A stretch of 64,000 nucleotides of DNA from Siphonodentalium dalli (GCA_032622095.1 CP136062.1:4836001-4900000), one strand, 5' to 3'. Shown: positions 11,641-27,800, numbered from the stretch's first letter. Notes: generated from the sequence alone by a model not told the origin. Numbers and translations: made by a program.

Positions 11641-14600
11641 ATGTTGCACCAACGCAGCTCACGTCATGAAATAATTAATGCTGCACCAGCGCAGAACGCA
11701 GCTCCCATCATCAAATATTTAATGCTGCACCAACGCAGCTCCCTTCATGAAATAACTAATGCAGCAACAACGCAACTGTCGTCATGGTCCCACCATGGAA
11801 GGGTTAATGCTGGACCAGCAGAGCTACCCGTCATGAAAGGGTTAATGCTGCACCAGCACAGATCCCATCATAAAATAGTTAATGCTGCACCAACGCAGCT
11901 CCCGTCATGAAATAATTAATGCTGCACCAGCGCAGCTCCCGTCATGAATGGGTTTAATGCTACACCAACGCAGCTCCCGTCATGAAATAATTAATGCTGC
12001 ACCAGCGCAGCTCCCGCCATGAAATAGTTAATGCTGCACCAACGCGGGCTCCCATCATCAAATAATTAATGCTGCACCAACGCAGCTCCCTTCATGAAAT
12101 AACTAATGCTGCAACAAATGCTACACCAACGCAGCTCCCGTCATGAAATAATTAATGCTGCACCAGCGCAACTCCCGCCATGAAATAGTTAATGCTGCAC
12201 GAAGCGGGCTGCCATCATCAAATAATTAATGCTGCACCAACGCAGCTCCTTTCATGAAATAATTAATGCTGCACTAACGCAGCTCCCGTCATGAAAGAGT
12301 TAATGCTGCACCAACGCAGCTCCCATCATCAAATAATTAACGCTGCACCAACGCAACTCCCGTCATGAAATGTATTAGTACTGCACCAGCGCAGCTCCCG
12401 TCATGAAAGAGTCAATGCTGCAACAATGCAGCTCCCTTCATGAAATAATTAATGCTGCACCACGGCAGCCCCGTCCTGAAATAATTAATGATGCACCAGC
12501 ACAGCTCCCGTCATGAAATAGTTGATACTGCACCAACGCAGTTCCCTTCTTGAAATAGTTAATGCTGCACCAACCCAGCTCCCGTCATCAAATAATTAAT
12601 GCTGCACCAGCACAGCTCCCGTCACCAAAGGGTTAATGCTGCACCAACGCAGCTCCCGTCATGAAAGGGTTAATGCTGCACCAACGCAGCTCCCATCATC
12701 AAATAACTAATGTTGCACCAACGCAGCTCCCGTCATGAAATAATTAATGCTGCACCAGCGCAGAACGCAGCTCCCATCATCAAATATTTAATGCTGCACC
12801 AACGGAGCTCCCTTCATGAAATAACTAATGCTGCAACAACGCAACTGTCGTCATGGTCCCACCATGGAAGGGTTAATGCTGGACCAGCAGAGCTACCCGT
12901 CATGAAAGGGTTAATGGTGCACCAGCACAGATCCCATCATAAAATAGTTAAAGCTGCACCAACGCAGCTCCCGTCATGAAATAATTAATGCTGCACCAGC
13001 GCAGCTCCCGTCATGAATGAGTTAATGCTGCACCAACGCAGCTCCCGTCATTAAATAATTAATGCTGCACCAGCACAAATCCCGTCATGAAAGAATTAAT
13101 GCTGCATCAGCGCAGATCCCGTCATGAAATGGTTAATACTCCACCAACACAGCTCCCGTCATAAAAAGGTTAATGCTGCTCCAGCACAGCTCCCATCATG
13201 AAATAATTAATGCTGCCCAACGCAGCTCCAGTCATGAAAGACTTGATGTTGCCCCAATGCAGCTCCCATCATCAAATAACTAATGCTGCACCATCGCAGC
13301 TCCCGTCATGAAATAATTAATGCTGCACCAGCGCAGCTCCCATCAGCAAATAATTAATGTTGCACTAACGCAGCTCCCGCCATGAAAGAGTTAATGCTGC
13401 ACCAACGCAGCTCCCATAATCAAATAATTAATGCTGCACTAACGCTGCTCCCGTCATGAAAGAGTTAATGCTGCACCAACGCAGCTCCCATAATCAAATA
13501 ATTATTTCTGCACTAACGCAGCTCCCGTCATGAAATAGTTTATGCTGCACCAACGCAGCTCCCATCATCAAATAATTAACGCTGCACCAACGCAACTGCC
13601 GTCATGAAATGTATTAATACTGCACCAGCGCAGCTCCCGTCATGAAAGAGTCAATGTGGCACCAACGCAGCTCCCGTCATAAAAAGGTTAATGCTGCACC
13701 AGCACAGCTCCCATCATGAAAGAATTAATGCTGCCCAACGCAGCTCCCGTCATGAAAGAATTAATGCTGCCCCAACGCAGCTCCCGTCATGAATGGGTAA
13801 ATGCTGCACCAACGCAGCTCCCATCATCAAATACATAATGCTGCACCAACGCAGCTCCCGTCATGAAATAATTAATGCTGCACCAACGCAGCTCCCATCA
13901 TCAAATAATTAACGCTGCACCAACACAACTGCCGTCATGAAATGTATTAATACTGCACCAGCGCAGCTCCCGTCATGAAAGAGTCAATGTGGCACCAACG
14001 CAGCTCCCGTCATAAAAAGGTTAATGCTGCACCAGCACAGCTCCCATCATGAAAGAATTAATGCTGCCCAACGCAGCTCCCATCATGAAAGAATTAATGC
14101 TGCCCAACGCAGCTCCCGTCATGAAAGAATTAATGCTGCCCCAACGCAGCTCCCGTCATGAATGGGTAAATGCTACACCAGCGCAGCTCCCATCATCAAA
14201 TAAATAATGCTGCACCAACGCAGCTCCCGTCATGAAATAATTAATGCTGCACAAGCGCAGCTGCTATCAGCAAATAATTAATGCTGCACCAACGCAGCTC
14301 CCGTCATGAAATAGTTAAAGCTGCACCAACGCAGCTCCCATAATCAAATAATTAATGCTGCACTAACGCAGCTCCCGTCATGAAAGAGTTAATGCTGCAC
14401 CAACGCAGCTCCCATCATCAAATAATTAACGCTGCACCAACGCAACTCCCGTCATGAAATGTGTTAATACTGCACCAGCGCAGTCCTGAACTAATTAATG
14501 GTGCACCAGCGCAGCTCCCGTCATGAAATAGTTAATGCTGCACCAACGCAGCTCCCGTCATGAAATATTTAATGCTGCACCAACGCAGCTCCCGTCATGA

Positions 14601-16550
14601 AAGAGTTAATGCTGCACCAATGCAGCTGCCATCATCAAATAATTAATGCTGCACCAACGCAGCTCCCGTCATGAAATAATTAATGCTGCCCCAGCTCAGC
14701 TCCCGTCATGAAAAAGTTAATGCTGCACCAACGCAGCTCCCGTCATCAAATAATTAATGCTGCACCAGCGCAGCTCCCGTCATGAGAGAGTTAATGCTGC
14801 ACCAACGCGTAGCTCCCATCATCAACGCGGCTCCCATCATCAAATAATTAATGCTGCACCAACGCAGCTCCCGTCATGAAATAATTAATGCTGCACCAGC
14901 GCAGCTCCCGTCACGAAAGAGTTAATGCTGCACCAACGCAGCTCCCATCATCAAATATTTAATGCTGCGCCAACGCAGCTCCCTTCATGAAATAACTAAT
15001 CCTACACCAACTCAACTACCATCATGGAAGAGTTAATGCTGCTCCAGCACAGCTCCCCGTCATGAAAGGGTGAATGCTGCCCAGCACAGCTCCCGTCGTG
15101 AAATAGTTAATGCTGCACCAACGCAGCTCCCATTATCAAATAATTAACGCTGCACCAACGCAGCTCCCGTCATGAAGTGTATTAATACTGCACCAGCGCA
15201 GCTCCCGTCATGAAAGAGTTATTGCTGCATAAATGCAGCTCCCATCATTAAATAATTAATGCTGCACCAACGCAGCTCCCGTCATGAAATAATTAATGCT
15301 GCACCAGCGCAGCTCCCGTCATGAAATAATTAATGATGCACCAACGCAGCTCCCGTCATGAAATAATTAATTCTGCACCAGCCCAGCTCCCGTCATGAAA
15401 TAGTTAACGCTGCACCCACGCAGCTCCCGTCAAGAAATTATTAATGATGCACCAACGCAGCTCCCGTCATGAAATAATTAATGCTGCACCAGCTCAGCTC
15501 CCGTCATGAAAGAGTTAACGCTGCACCAACGCAGCTCCCATCATCAAATAATTAATGATGCACCAATGCAGCTCCCGTCATGAAAGAGTTAATGCTGCAT
15601 CAACGCAGCTCCCATCATCAAATAATTAATGCTGCACCACGCAGCTCCCGTCATGAAAGAGTTAATTATGCATCAACGCAGCTCCCATATTCAAATAATT
15701 AATGCTGCACCAACGCAGCTCCCGTCATGAATGGGTTAATGCTACACCAACGCAGTTCCCATCAGCAAATAATTAATGCTGCACCAACGCAGCTCCCGTC
15801 ATGAATGGGTAAATGCTACACCAACGCAGCTCCCGTCATGAAATAATTAATGCTGCACCAGCGCAACTCCCGCCATGAAATAGTTAATGCTGCACCAACG
15901 CGGGCTCCCATCATCAAATAATTAATGCTGCACCAACGCAGCTCCCTTCATGAAATAATTAATGCTGCACCAGCGCAGCTTCCGCCATGAAAGAGTTAAT
16001 GCTGCACCAACGCAGCTCCCATCATCAAATATTTAATGCTGCACCAACGCAGCTCCCTTCATGAAATAACTAATGCTGCAACAACGCAACTGTCGTCATG
16101 GTCCCACCATGGAAGGGTTAATGCTGGACCAGCAAAGCTACCCGTCATGAAAGGGTTAGTGCTGCACCAGCACAGATCCCATCATAATATAGTTAATGCT
16201 GCACCAACGCAGCTCCCGTCATGACATAGTTAATGCTGCACCAGCGCAGGTCCCGTCATGAATGAGTTAATGCTGCACCAACGCAGCTCCCGTCATTGAA
16301 TAATTAATGCTGCACCAGCACAGATCCCGTCATGAAAGAATTAATGCTGCGTCAGCGCAGATCCCGTCATGAAATGGTTAATACTCCACCAACACAGCTC
16401 CCGTCATAAAAAGGTTAATGCTGCACTAGCACAGCTCCCATCATGAAATAATTAATGCAGCTCCAGTCATGAAAGACTTGATGTTGCCCCAATGCAGCTC
16501 CCATCATCAAATAACTAATGTTGCACGAACGCAGCTCCCGTCATGAAATA
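11641..16550 (+). repeat. Higher-order block A (first copy; second at about 28.1-33.4 kb)
   Basis: Marker variants occur in the same order about 16.2-17.1 kb further on. The rare junction GCAACAAATG at 12111 recurs at 28329, the ACGCGTAGC fusion at 14810 recurs at 31577, and the GGTTAGTGCTGC variant near 16155 recurs near 32840. Offsets drift, so the copies have since gained and lost monomers. Boundaries are approximate. Confidence 0.6.
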
Positions 16551-19444
16551 ATTAATGCTGCACCAGCGTAGCTCCCGTCACGAAAGAGTTATTGCTGCAC
16601 CGACGCAGCTCCCATCATCAAATATTTAATGCTGCACCAACGCAGCTCCCTTCATGAAATAACTAATCCTACTCCAACTCAACTACCGTCATGGAAGAGT
16701 TAATGCTGCTCCAGCACAGCTCCCCGTCATGAAAGGGTTAATGCTGCCCAGCACAGCTCCCGTCATGACATAATTAATGCTGCACCAACGCAGCTCCCAT
16801 CATCAAATAATTAACGCTGCACCAACGCAACTCCCGTCATGAAATGTATTAATACTGCACCAGCGAAGCTCCCGTCATGAAAGAGTCAATGTGGCACCAA
16901 CGCAGCTCCCGTCATAAAAAGGTTAATGCTGCACCAGCACAGCTCCCATCATGAAAGAATTAATGCTGCCCAACGCAGCTCCCGTCATGAAATAATTAAT
17001 GCTGCCCCAACGCAGCTCCCGTCATGAATGGGTAAATGCTACACCAACGCAGCTCTCATCATCAAATAAATAATGCTGCACCAACGCAGCTCCCGTCATG
17101 AAATAGTTAATGCTGCACCAAAGCAGCTCCCATCATCAAATAATTAACGCTGCACCAACGCAACTCCCGTCATGAAATGTATTAATACTGCACCCGCGCA
17201 GTCCTGAAATAATTAATGGTGCACCAGCGCAGCTCCCGTCATGAAATAGTTAATGCTGCACCAACGCAGCTCCCGTCATGAAATATTTAATGCTGCACCA
17301 ACGCAGCTCCCGTCATAAAAGAGTTAATGCTGCACCAATGCAGCTCCCATCATCAAATAATTAATGCTGCACCAACGCAGCTCCCTTCATGAAATTATTA
17401 ATGCGGCACCAGCTCAGCTCCCGTTATGAAAGAGTTAATGCTGCACCAACGCAGCTCCCGTCATCAAATAATTAATGCTGCACCAGCGCAGCTCCCGTCA
17501 TGAGAGAGTTAATGCTGCACCAACGCGTAGCTCCCATCATCAACGCAGCTCCCATCATCAAATAATTAATGCTGCACCAACGCAGCTCCCGTCATGAAAT
17601 AATTAATGCTGCACCAGCGCAGCTCCCGTCATGAATAAGTTAATGATGCACCAACGCAGCTCCCGTCATGAAAGAATTAATGCTGCATCAGCGCAGATCC
17701 CGTCATGAAATGGTTAATACTCCACCAACACAGCTCCCGTCATAAAAAGGTTAATGCTGCTCCAGCACAGCTCCCATCATGAAATAATTAATGCTGCCCA
17801 ACGCAGCTCCAGTCATGAAAGACTTGATGTTGCCCCAATGCAGCTCCCATCATCAAATAACTAATGCTGCACCAACGCAGCTCCCGTCATGAAATAATTA
17901 ATGCTGCACCAGCGCAGCTCCCATCAGCAAATAATTAATGCTGCACTAACGCAGCTCCCGCCATGAAAGAGTTAATGCTGCACCAACGCAGCTCCATAAT
18001 CAAATAAATAATGCTGCACTAACGCAGCTCCCATCATGACAGAGTTAATGCTGCACCAACGCAGCTCCCATAATCAAATAATTATTTCTGCACTAACGCA
18101 GCTCCCGTCATGAAAGAGTTTATGCTGAACCAACGCAGCTCCCATCATCAAATAATTAACGCTGCACCAACGCAACTCCCGTCATGAAATGTATTAATAC
18201 TGCACCAGCGCAGCTCCCGTCATGAAAGAGTCAATGTGGCACCAATGCAGCTCCCGTCATAAAAAGGTTAATGCTGCACCAGCACAGCTCCCATCATGAA
18301 AGAATTAATGCTGCCCAACGCAGCCCCCGTCATGAAAGAATTAATGCTGCCCCAACGCAGCTCCCGTCATGAATAGGTAAATGCTACACCAACGCAGCTC
18401 CCATCATCAAATAAATAAAGCTGCACCAACGCAGCTCCCGTCATGAAATAATTAATGCTGCACAAGCGCAGCTCCCATCAGCAAATAATTAATGCTGCAC
18501 CAACGCAGCTCCCGTCATGAAATAGTTAATGCTGCACCAACGCAGCTCCCATAATCAAATAATTAATGCTGCACTAACGCAGCTCCCGTCATGAAATAGT
18601 TAATGCTGCACCAACGCAGCTCCCATCATCAAATAATTAACGCTGCACCAACGCAACTCCCGTCATGAAATGTATTAATACTGCACCAGCGCAGTCCTGA
18701 AATAATTAATGGTGCACCAGCGCAGCTCCCGTCATGAAATAGTTAATGCTGCACCAACGCAGCTCCCGTCATGAAATATTTTATGCTGCACCAACGCAGC
18801 TCCCGTCATGAAAGAGTTAATGCTGCACCAATGCAGCTCCCATCATCAAATAATTAATGCTGCACCAACGCAGCTCCCGTCATGAAATAATTAATGCTGC
18901 ACCAGATCAGCTCCCGTCATGAAAGAGTTAATGCTGCACCAACGCAGCTCCCGTCATCAAATAATTAATGCTGTACCAGCGCAGCTCCCGTCATGAGAGA
19001 GTTAATGCTGCACCAACGCGTAGCTCCCATCATCAACGCAGCTCCCGTCATCAAATAATTAATGCTGCACCAACGCAGCTCCCGTCATGAAATAATTAAT
19101 GCTGCACCAGCGCAGCTCCCGTCACGAAAGAGTTAATGCTGCACCAACGCAGCTCCCATCATCAAATATTTAATGCTGCACCAACGCAGCTCCCTTCATG
19201 AAATAACTAATCCTACACCAACTCAACTACCGTCATGGAAGAGTTAATGCTGCTCCAGCACAGCTCCCCGTCATGAAAGGGTTAATGCCCAGCACAGCTC
19301 CCGTCGTGAAATAGTTAATGCTGCACCAACGCAGCTCCCATTATCAAATAATTAACGCTGCACCAACGCAGCTCCCGTCATTAAGTGTATTAATACTGCA
19401 CCAGCGCAGCTCCCGTTATGAAAGAGTTATTGCTGCATAAATGC

Positions 19445-22400
19445 AGCTCCCATCATTAAATAATTAATGCTGCACCAACGCAGCTCCCGTTATGAAATAA
19501 TTATTGATGCACCAGCGCAGCTCCCGTCATGAAATAATGAATGATGCACCAACGCAGCTCCCGTCATGAAATAATTAATGCTGCACCAGCTCAGCTCCCG
19601 TCACGAAAGAGTTAACGCTGCACCAACGCAGCTCCCATCATCAAATAATTAATGCTGCATCAGCGCAGCTCCCGTCATGAAATTATTAATGATTCACCAA
19701 CGCAGCTCCGTCATGAAATAATTAATGCTGCACCAGCTCAGCTCCCGTCATGAAAGAGTTAACGCTGCACCAACGCAGCTTCCATCATCAAATAATTAAT
19801 GATGCACCAATGCAGCTCCCGTCATGAAAGAGTTAATGCTGCATCAAGGCAGCTCCCATCATCAAATAATTAATGCTGCACCACGCAGCTCCCGTCATGA
19901 AAGAGTTAATTCTGCATCAACGCAGCTCCCATATTCAAATAATTAATGCTGCACCAACGCAGCTCCCGTCATGAATGGGTTAATGCTACACCAACGCAGT
20001 TCCCATCAGCAAATAATTAATGCTGCACCAACGCAGCTCCCGTCATCAATGGGTAAATGCTACACCAACGCAGCTCCCGTCATGAAATAATTAATGTGCA
20101 CCAGCGCAACTCCCGCCATGAAATAGTTAATGCTGCACCAACGCGGGCTCCCATCATCAAATAATTAATGCTGCACCAACGCAGCTCCCTTCATGAAATA
20201 ATTAATGCTGCACCAGCGCAGCTCCCGTCATGAAAGAGTTAATGCTGCACCAACGCAGCTCCCATCATCAAATATTTAATGCTGCACCAACGCAGCTCCC
20301 TTCATGAAATAACTAATACTGCAACAACGCAACTGTCGTCATGGTCCCACCATGGAAGGGTTAATGCTGGACCAGCAAAGCTACCCGTCATGAAAGGGTT
20401 AATGCTGCACCAGCACAGATCCCATCATAATATAGTTAATGCTGCACCAACGCAGCTACCGTCATGAAATAATTAATGCTGCACCAGCGCAGTTCCCGTC
20501 ATGAATGAGTTAATGCTGCACCAACGCAGCTCCCGTCATTGAATAATTAATGCTGCACCAGCACAGATCCCGTCATGAAAGAATTAATGCTGCGTCAGCG
20601 CAGATCCCGTCATGAAATGGTTAATACTCCACCAACACAGCTCCCGTCATAAAAAGGTTAATGCTGCACCAGCACAGCTCCCATCATGAAATAATTAATG
20701 CAGCTCCAGTCATGAAAGACTTGATGTTGCCCGAATGCAGCTCCCATCATCAAATAACTAATGCTGCACCAACGCAGCTCCCGTCATGAAATAATTAATG
20801 CTGCACCAGCGCAGCTCCCGTCACGAAAGAGTTATTGCTGCACCAACGCAGCTCCCATCATCAAATATTTAATGCTGCACCAACGCAGCTCCCTTCATGA
20901 TATAACTAATCCTACTCCAACTCAACTACCGTCATGGATGAGTTAATGCTGCTCCAGCACAGCTCCCCGTCATGAAAGGGTTAATGCTGCCCAGCACAGC
21001 TTCCGTCGTGAAATAGTTAATGCTGCACCAACGCAGCTCCCATTATCAAATAATTAACGCTGCACCAACGCAGCTCCCGTCATGAAATGTATTAATACTG
21101 CACCAGCGCAGCTCCCATCAGCAAATAATTAATGATGCACCAACGTAGCTCCCGTCATGAAATAATAAATGCTGCACCAGCTCAGCTCCCGTCATGAAAG
21201 AGTTAACGCTGCACCAACGCAGCTCCCGTCATCAAATAATTAATGCTGCATCAGCGCAGCTCCGGTCATGAAATTATTAATGATGCACCAAGGCAGCTCC
21301 CTTCATGAAAGAGTTAATGCTGCACCACGCAGCTCCCGTCATGAAAGAGTTAATTCTGCATCAACGCAGCTCCAACATCAAATAATTAATGCTGCACCAA
21401 CGCAGCTCCCGTCATGAAAGGGTTAATGCTACACCAACGCAGCTCCCATCAGCAAATAATTAATGCTGCACCAACGCAGCTCCCGTCATCAATGGGTAAA
21501 TGCTACACCAACGCAGCTCCCGTCATGAAATAATTAATGATGCACCAGCGCAACTCCCGCCATGAAATAGTTAATGCTGCACCAACGCGGGCTCCCATCA
21601 TCAAATAAATAATGCTGCACCAACGCAGCTCCCTTCGTGAAATAATTAATGCTGCACTAACGCAGCTCCCGTCATGAAAGAGTTAATGCTGCACCAACGC
21701 AGCTCCCATCATCAAATAATTAACGCTGCACCAACGCAACTCCCGTCATCAAATGTATTAATACTGCACCAGCGCAGCTCCCGTCATGAAAGAGTCAATG
21801 CTGCAACAATGCAGCTCCCTTCATGAAATAATTAATGCTGCACCACGGCAGCCCCGTCCTGAAATAATTAATGGTGCACCAGCGCAGCTCCCGTCATGAA
21901 ATAGTTAATACTGCACCAACGCAGTTCCCTTCATGAAATAGTTAATGCTGCACCAACGCAGCTCCCGTCATCAAATAATTAATGCTGCACCAGCACAAAT
22001 CCCGTCACCAAAGGGTTAATGCTGCACCAACGCAGCTCCCGTCATGAAAGGGTTAATGCTGCACCAACGCAGCTCCCATCATCAAATAACTAATGTTGCA
22101 CCAACGCAGCTCCCGTCATGAAATAATTAATGCTGCACCAGCGCAGCTCCCATCATCAAATAATTAATGCTGCCCCAACGCAGCTCCCGCCATGAAATAG
22201 TTAATGCTGCACCAACGCGGGTTCCCATCATCAAATAATTAATGCTGCACCAACGCAGCTCCCTTCATGAAATAATTAATGCTGCACCAGCGAAGCTCCC
22301 GTCATGAAAGAGTTAATGCTGCACCAACGCAGCTCCCATCATCAAATATTTAATGCTGCACCAACGCAGCTCCCTTCATGAAATAACTAATGCTGCAACA

Positions 22401-25400
22401 ACGTAACTGTCGTCATGTTCCCACCATGGAAGGGTTAATGCTGGACCAGCAGAGCTACCCGTCATGAAAGGGTTAATGCTGCACCAGCACAGATCCCATC
22501 ATAAAATAGTTAATGCTGCACCAACGCAGCTCCCGTCATGAAATAATTAATGCTGCACCAGCGCAGCTCCCGTCATGAATGGGTGTAATGCTACAGCAAC
22601 GCAGCTCCCGTCATGAAATAATTAATACTGCACCGGCACAGCTCCCGGCATGAAATAGTTAATGCTGCACCAACGCGGGCTCCCATCATCAAATGATTAA
22701 TGCTGCACCAACGCAGCTCCCTTCACGAAATAACTAATGCTGCAACAACGCAACTGTCGTCATGGTCCCACCATGGAAGGGTTAATGCTGGACCAGCAGA
22801 GCTACCCGTCATGAAAGGGTTAATGGTGCACCAGCACAGATCCCATCATAAAATAGTTAATGCTGCACCAACGCAGCTCCCGTCATGAAATAATTAATGC
22901 TGCACCAGCGCAGCTCCCGTCATGAATGAGTTAATGCTGCACCAACGCAGCTCCCGTCATTAAATAATTAATGCTGCACCAGCACAGATCCCGTCATGAA
23001 AGAATTAATGCTGCATCAGCGCAGATCCCGTCATGAAATGGTTAATACTCCACCAACACAGCTCCCGTCATAAAAAGGTTAATGCTGCTCCAGCACAGCT
23101 CCCATCATGAAATAATTAATGCTGCCCAACGCAGCTCCAGTCATGAAAGACTTGATGTTGCCCCAATGCAGCTCCCATCATCAAATAACTAATGCTGCAC
23201 CAACGCAGCTCCCGTCATGAAATAATTAATGCTGCACCAGCGCAGCTCCCATCAGCAAATAATTAATGCTGCACTAACGCAGCTCCCGCCATGAAAGAGT
23301 TAATGCTGCACCAACGCAGCTCCCATAATCAAATAATTATTTCTGCACTAACGCAGCTCCCGTCATGAAAGAGTTTATGCTGCACCAACGCAGCTCCCAT
23401 CATCAAATAATTAACGCTGCACCAACGCAACTCCCGTCATGAAATGTATTAATACTGCACCAGCGCAGCTCCCGTCATGAAAGAGTCAATGTGGCACCAA
23501 CGCAGCTCCCGTCATAAAAAGGTTAATGCTGCACCAGCACAGCTCCCATCATGAAAGAATTAATGCTGCCCAACGCAGCTCCCGTCATGAAAGAATTAAT
23601 GCTGCCCCAACGCAGCTCCCGTCATGAATGGGTAAATGCAACACCAACGCAGCTCCCATCATCAAATAAATAATGCTGCACCAACGCAGCTCCCGTCATG
23701 AAATAATTAATGATGCAAAAGCGCAGCTCCCATCAGCAAATAATTAATGCTGCACCAACGCAGCTCCCGTCATGAAATAGTTAATGCTGCACCAACGCAG
23801 ATCCCATAATCAAATAATTAATGCTGCACTAACGCAGCTCCCGTCATGAAAGAGTTAATGCTGCACCAACGCAGCTCCCATCATCAAATAATTAACGCTG
23901 CACCAACGCAACTCCCGTCATGAAATGTATTAATACTGCACCAGCGCAGTCCTGAAATAATTAATGGTGCACCAGCGCAGCTCCCGTCATGAAATAGTTA
24001 ATGCTGCACCAACGCAGCTCCCGTCATGGAATATTTAATGCTGCACTAACGCAGCTCCCGTCATGAAAGAGTTAATGCTGCACCAATGCAGCTCCCATCA
24101 TCAAATAATTAATACTGCACCAACGCAGCTCCCGTCATGAAATAATTAATGCTGCACCAGCTCAGCTCCCGTCATGAAAGAGTTAATGCTGCACCAACGC
24201 AGCTCCCGTCATCAAATAATTAGTGCTGCACCAGCGCAGCTCCCGTCATGAGAGAGTTAATGCTGCACCAACGCGTAGCTCCCATCATCAACGCAGCTCC
24301 CATCATCAAATAATTAATGCTGCACCAACGCAGCTCCCGTCATGAAATAATTAATGCTGCACCAGCGCAGCTCCCGTCACGAAAGAGTTAATGCTGCACC
24401 AACGCAGCTCCCATCATCAAATATTTAATGCTGCACCAACGCAGCTCCCTTCATGAAATAACTAATCCTACACCAACTCAACTACCGTCATGGAAGAGTT
24501 AATGCTGCTCAAGCACAGCTCCCCGTCATGAAAGGGTTAATGCTGCCCAGCACAGCTCCCGTCGTGAAATAGTTAATGCTGCACCAACGCAGCTCCAATT
24601 ATCAAATAAATAACGCTGCACCAACGCAGCTCCCGTCATGAAGTGTATTAATACTGCACCAGCGCAGCTCCCGTCATGAAAGAGTTATTGCTGCATAAAT
24701 GCAGCTCCCATCATTAAATAATTAATGCTGCACCAACGCAGCTCCCGTCATGAAATAACTAATGCTGCACCAGCGCTGCTCTCGTCATGAAATAATTAAT
24801 GATGCACCAACGCAGCTCCCGTCATGAAATAATTAATGCTGCACCAGCTCAGCTCCCGTCATGAAAGAGTTAACGCTGCACCAACGCAGATCCCGTCATG
24901 AAAGAGTTATTGCTGCATAAATGCAGCTCCCATCATTAAATAATTAATGCTGCACCAACGCAGCTCCCATCATCAAATAATTAATGCTGCATGAGCGCAG
25001 CTCCCGTCATGAAATTATTAATGATGCACCAACGCAGCTCCCGTCATGGCATAATTAATGCTGCACCAGCTCAGCTCCCGTCATGAAAGTGTTAACGCTG
25101 CACCAACGCAGCTCCCATCATCAAATAATTAATGATGTGCCAATGCAGCTCCCGTCATGAAAGAGTTAATGCTGCATCAACGCAGCTCTCATCATCAAAT
25201 AATTAATGCTGCACCACGCAGCTCCCGTCATGAAAGAGTTAATTCTGCATCAACTCAGCTCCCATATTCAAATAATTAATGCTGCACCAACGCAGCTCCC
25301 GTCATGAATGGGTTAATGCTACACCAACGCAGTTCCCATCAGCAAATAATTAATGCTGCACCAACGCAGCTCCCGTCATGAATGGGTAAATGCTACACCA

Positions 25401-27800
25401 ACGCAGCTCCCGTCATGAAATAATTAATGCTGCACCAGCGCAACTCCCGCCATGAAATAGTTAATGCTGCACCAACGCGGGCTCCCATCATCAAATAATT
25501 AATGCTGCACCAACGCAGCTCCCTTCATGAAATAATTAATGCTGCACCAGCGCAGCTCCCGTCATGAAAGAGTTAATGCTGCACCAACGCAGCTCCCATC
25601 ATCAAATATTTAATGCTGCACCAACGCAGCTCCCTTCATGAAATAACTAATGCTGCAACAACGCAACTGTCGTCATGGTCCCACCATGGAAGGGTTAATT
25701 CTGGACCAGCAAAGCTACCCGTCATGAAAGGGTTAATGCTGCACCAGCACAGATCCCATCATAATATAGTTAATGCTGCACCAGCGCAGCTCCCGTCATG
25801 AATGAGTTAATGCTGCACCAAGTCAGCTCCCGTCATTGAATAATTAATGCTGCACCAGCACAGATCCCGTCATGAAAGAATTAATGCTGCGTCAGCGCAG
25901 ATCCCGTCATGAAATGGTTAATACTCCACCAACACAGCTCCCGTCATGAAAAGGTTAATGCTGCACCAGCACAGCTCCCATCATGAAATAATTAATGCAG
26001 CTCCAGTCATGAAAGACTTGATGTTGCCCCAATGCAGCTCCCATCATCAAATAACTAATGCTGCACCAACGCAGATCCCGTCATGAAATAATTAATGCTG
26101 CACCAGCGCAGCTCCCGTCACGAAAGAGTTATTGCTGCACCAACGCAGATCCCATCATCAAATATTTAATGCTGCACCAACGCAGCTCCCTTCATGAAAT
26201 AACTAATCCTACTCCAACTCAACTACCGTCATGGAAGAGTTAATGCTGCTCCAGCACAGCTCCCCGTCATGAAAGGGTTAATGCTGCCCAGCACAGCTCC
26301 CGTCGTAAAATAGTTAATGATGCACCAACGCAGCTCCCATTATCAAATAATTAACGCTGCACCAACGCAGCTCCCGTCATGAAATGTATTAATACTGCAC
26401 CAGCGCAGCTCCCATCAGCAAATAATTAATGATGCACCAACGTAGCTCCCGTCATGAAATAATAAATGTTGCACCAGCTCAGCTCCCGTCATGAAAGAGT
26501 TAACGCTGCACCAACGCAGCTCCCGTCATCAAATAATTAATGCTGCATCAGCGCAGCTCCGGTTATGAAATTATTAATGATGCACCAACGCAGCTCCAGT
26601 CATGAAATAATTAATGCTGGACCAGCGCAACTCCCGCCATGAAAGAGTTAATGCTGCACCAAAGCAGCTCCCATAATCAAATAATTAATGCTGCACTAAC
26701 GCAGCTCCCGTCATGAAAGAGTTAATGCTGCACCAACGCAGCTCCCATAATCAAATAATTATTTCTGCGCTAACGCAGCTCCCGTCATGAAAGAGTTTAT
26801 GCTGCACCAACGCAGCTCCCATCATTAAATAATTAACGCTGCACCAACGCAACTCCCGTCATGAAATGTATTAATACTGCACCAGCGCAGCTCCCGTCAT
26901 GAAAGAGTCAATGCTGCACCAACGCAGCTCCCGTCATGAAATAATTAATGCTGCACCAGCGCAGCTCCCGTCATGAATGAGTTAATGCTGCACCAACGCA
27001 GCTCCCGTCGTTAAATAATTAATGCTGCACCAACACAGCTCCCGTCATGAAACAATTAATGCAGCACCAGCGCAGCTCCCGTCATGAAAGGGTTAATACT
27101 GCACCAACACAGCTCCCGTCATAAAAAGGTTAATGCTGCACCAGCACAGCTCCCATCATGAAAGAATTAATGCTGCCCAACGCAGCTCCCGTCATGAACA
27201 AATTAATGCTGCCCCAACGCAGCTTCCGTCATGAATGGGTTAATGCTGCACAAACGCAGCTCCCGTCATGAAATAATTAATGCTGCACCAACGCAACCCC
27301 GTCCTGAACTAATTAATGGTGCACCAGCGCAGCTCCCATCATGAAATAGTTAATGCTGCACCAGCGCAGCTCCCGCCATGAAATAGTTAATGCTGCACCA
27401 ACGCGGGCTCCCATCATCAAATAATTAATGCTGCAGCTCACTTCGTGAAATAATTAATGCTGCACCAGCGCAGCTCCCGTCATGAAAGAGTTAATGCTGC
27501 ACCAGCGCAGTTCCCATCATCAAATATTTAATGCTGCACCAACGCAGCTCCCTTCGTGAATGGGTTAATGCTACACCAACGCAGCTCCCATCAGCAAATA
27601 ATTAATGCTGCACCAACGCAGCTCCCGTCATAAAAGGGTTAATGCTACACCAACGCAGCTCCTGTCATGAAATAATTAATGCTGCATCAGCGCAACTCTC
27701 GCCATGAAATAGTTAATGCTGCACCAACGCGGGCTCCCATCATCAAATAATTAATGCTGCACCAACGCAGCCCCCTTAATGAAATAATTAATGCTGCACC
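19445..27800 (+). repeat. Higher-order block B, copy 1 (about 8.3 kb)
   Basis: This block matches about 42.0-50.6 kb at an offset of 22,550-22,554 bp over its first part. Agreeing landmarks are CATGG/CCATG markers at 20340, 22414, 22761 and 25674 versus 42893, 44968, 45315 and 48224; the GTCAATGTGGCAC variant at 23487 versus 46040; and the ACGCGTAGC fusion at 24270 versus 46822. After about 26 kb the offset becomes 22,587 (one extra monomer) and later about 22.8 kb. The left edge falls near 19445, where the upstream monomers cease to match. Confidence 0.75.
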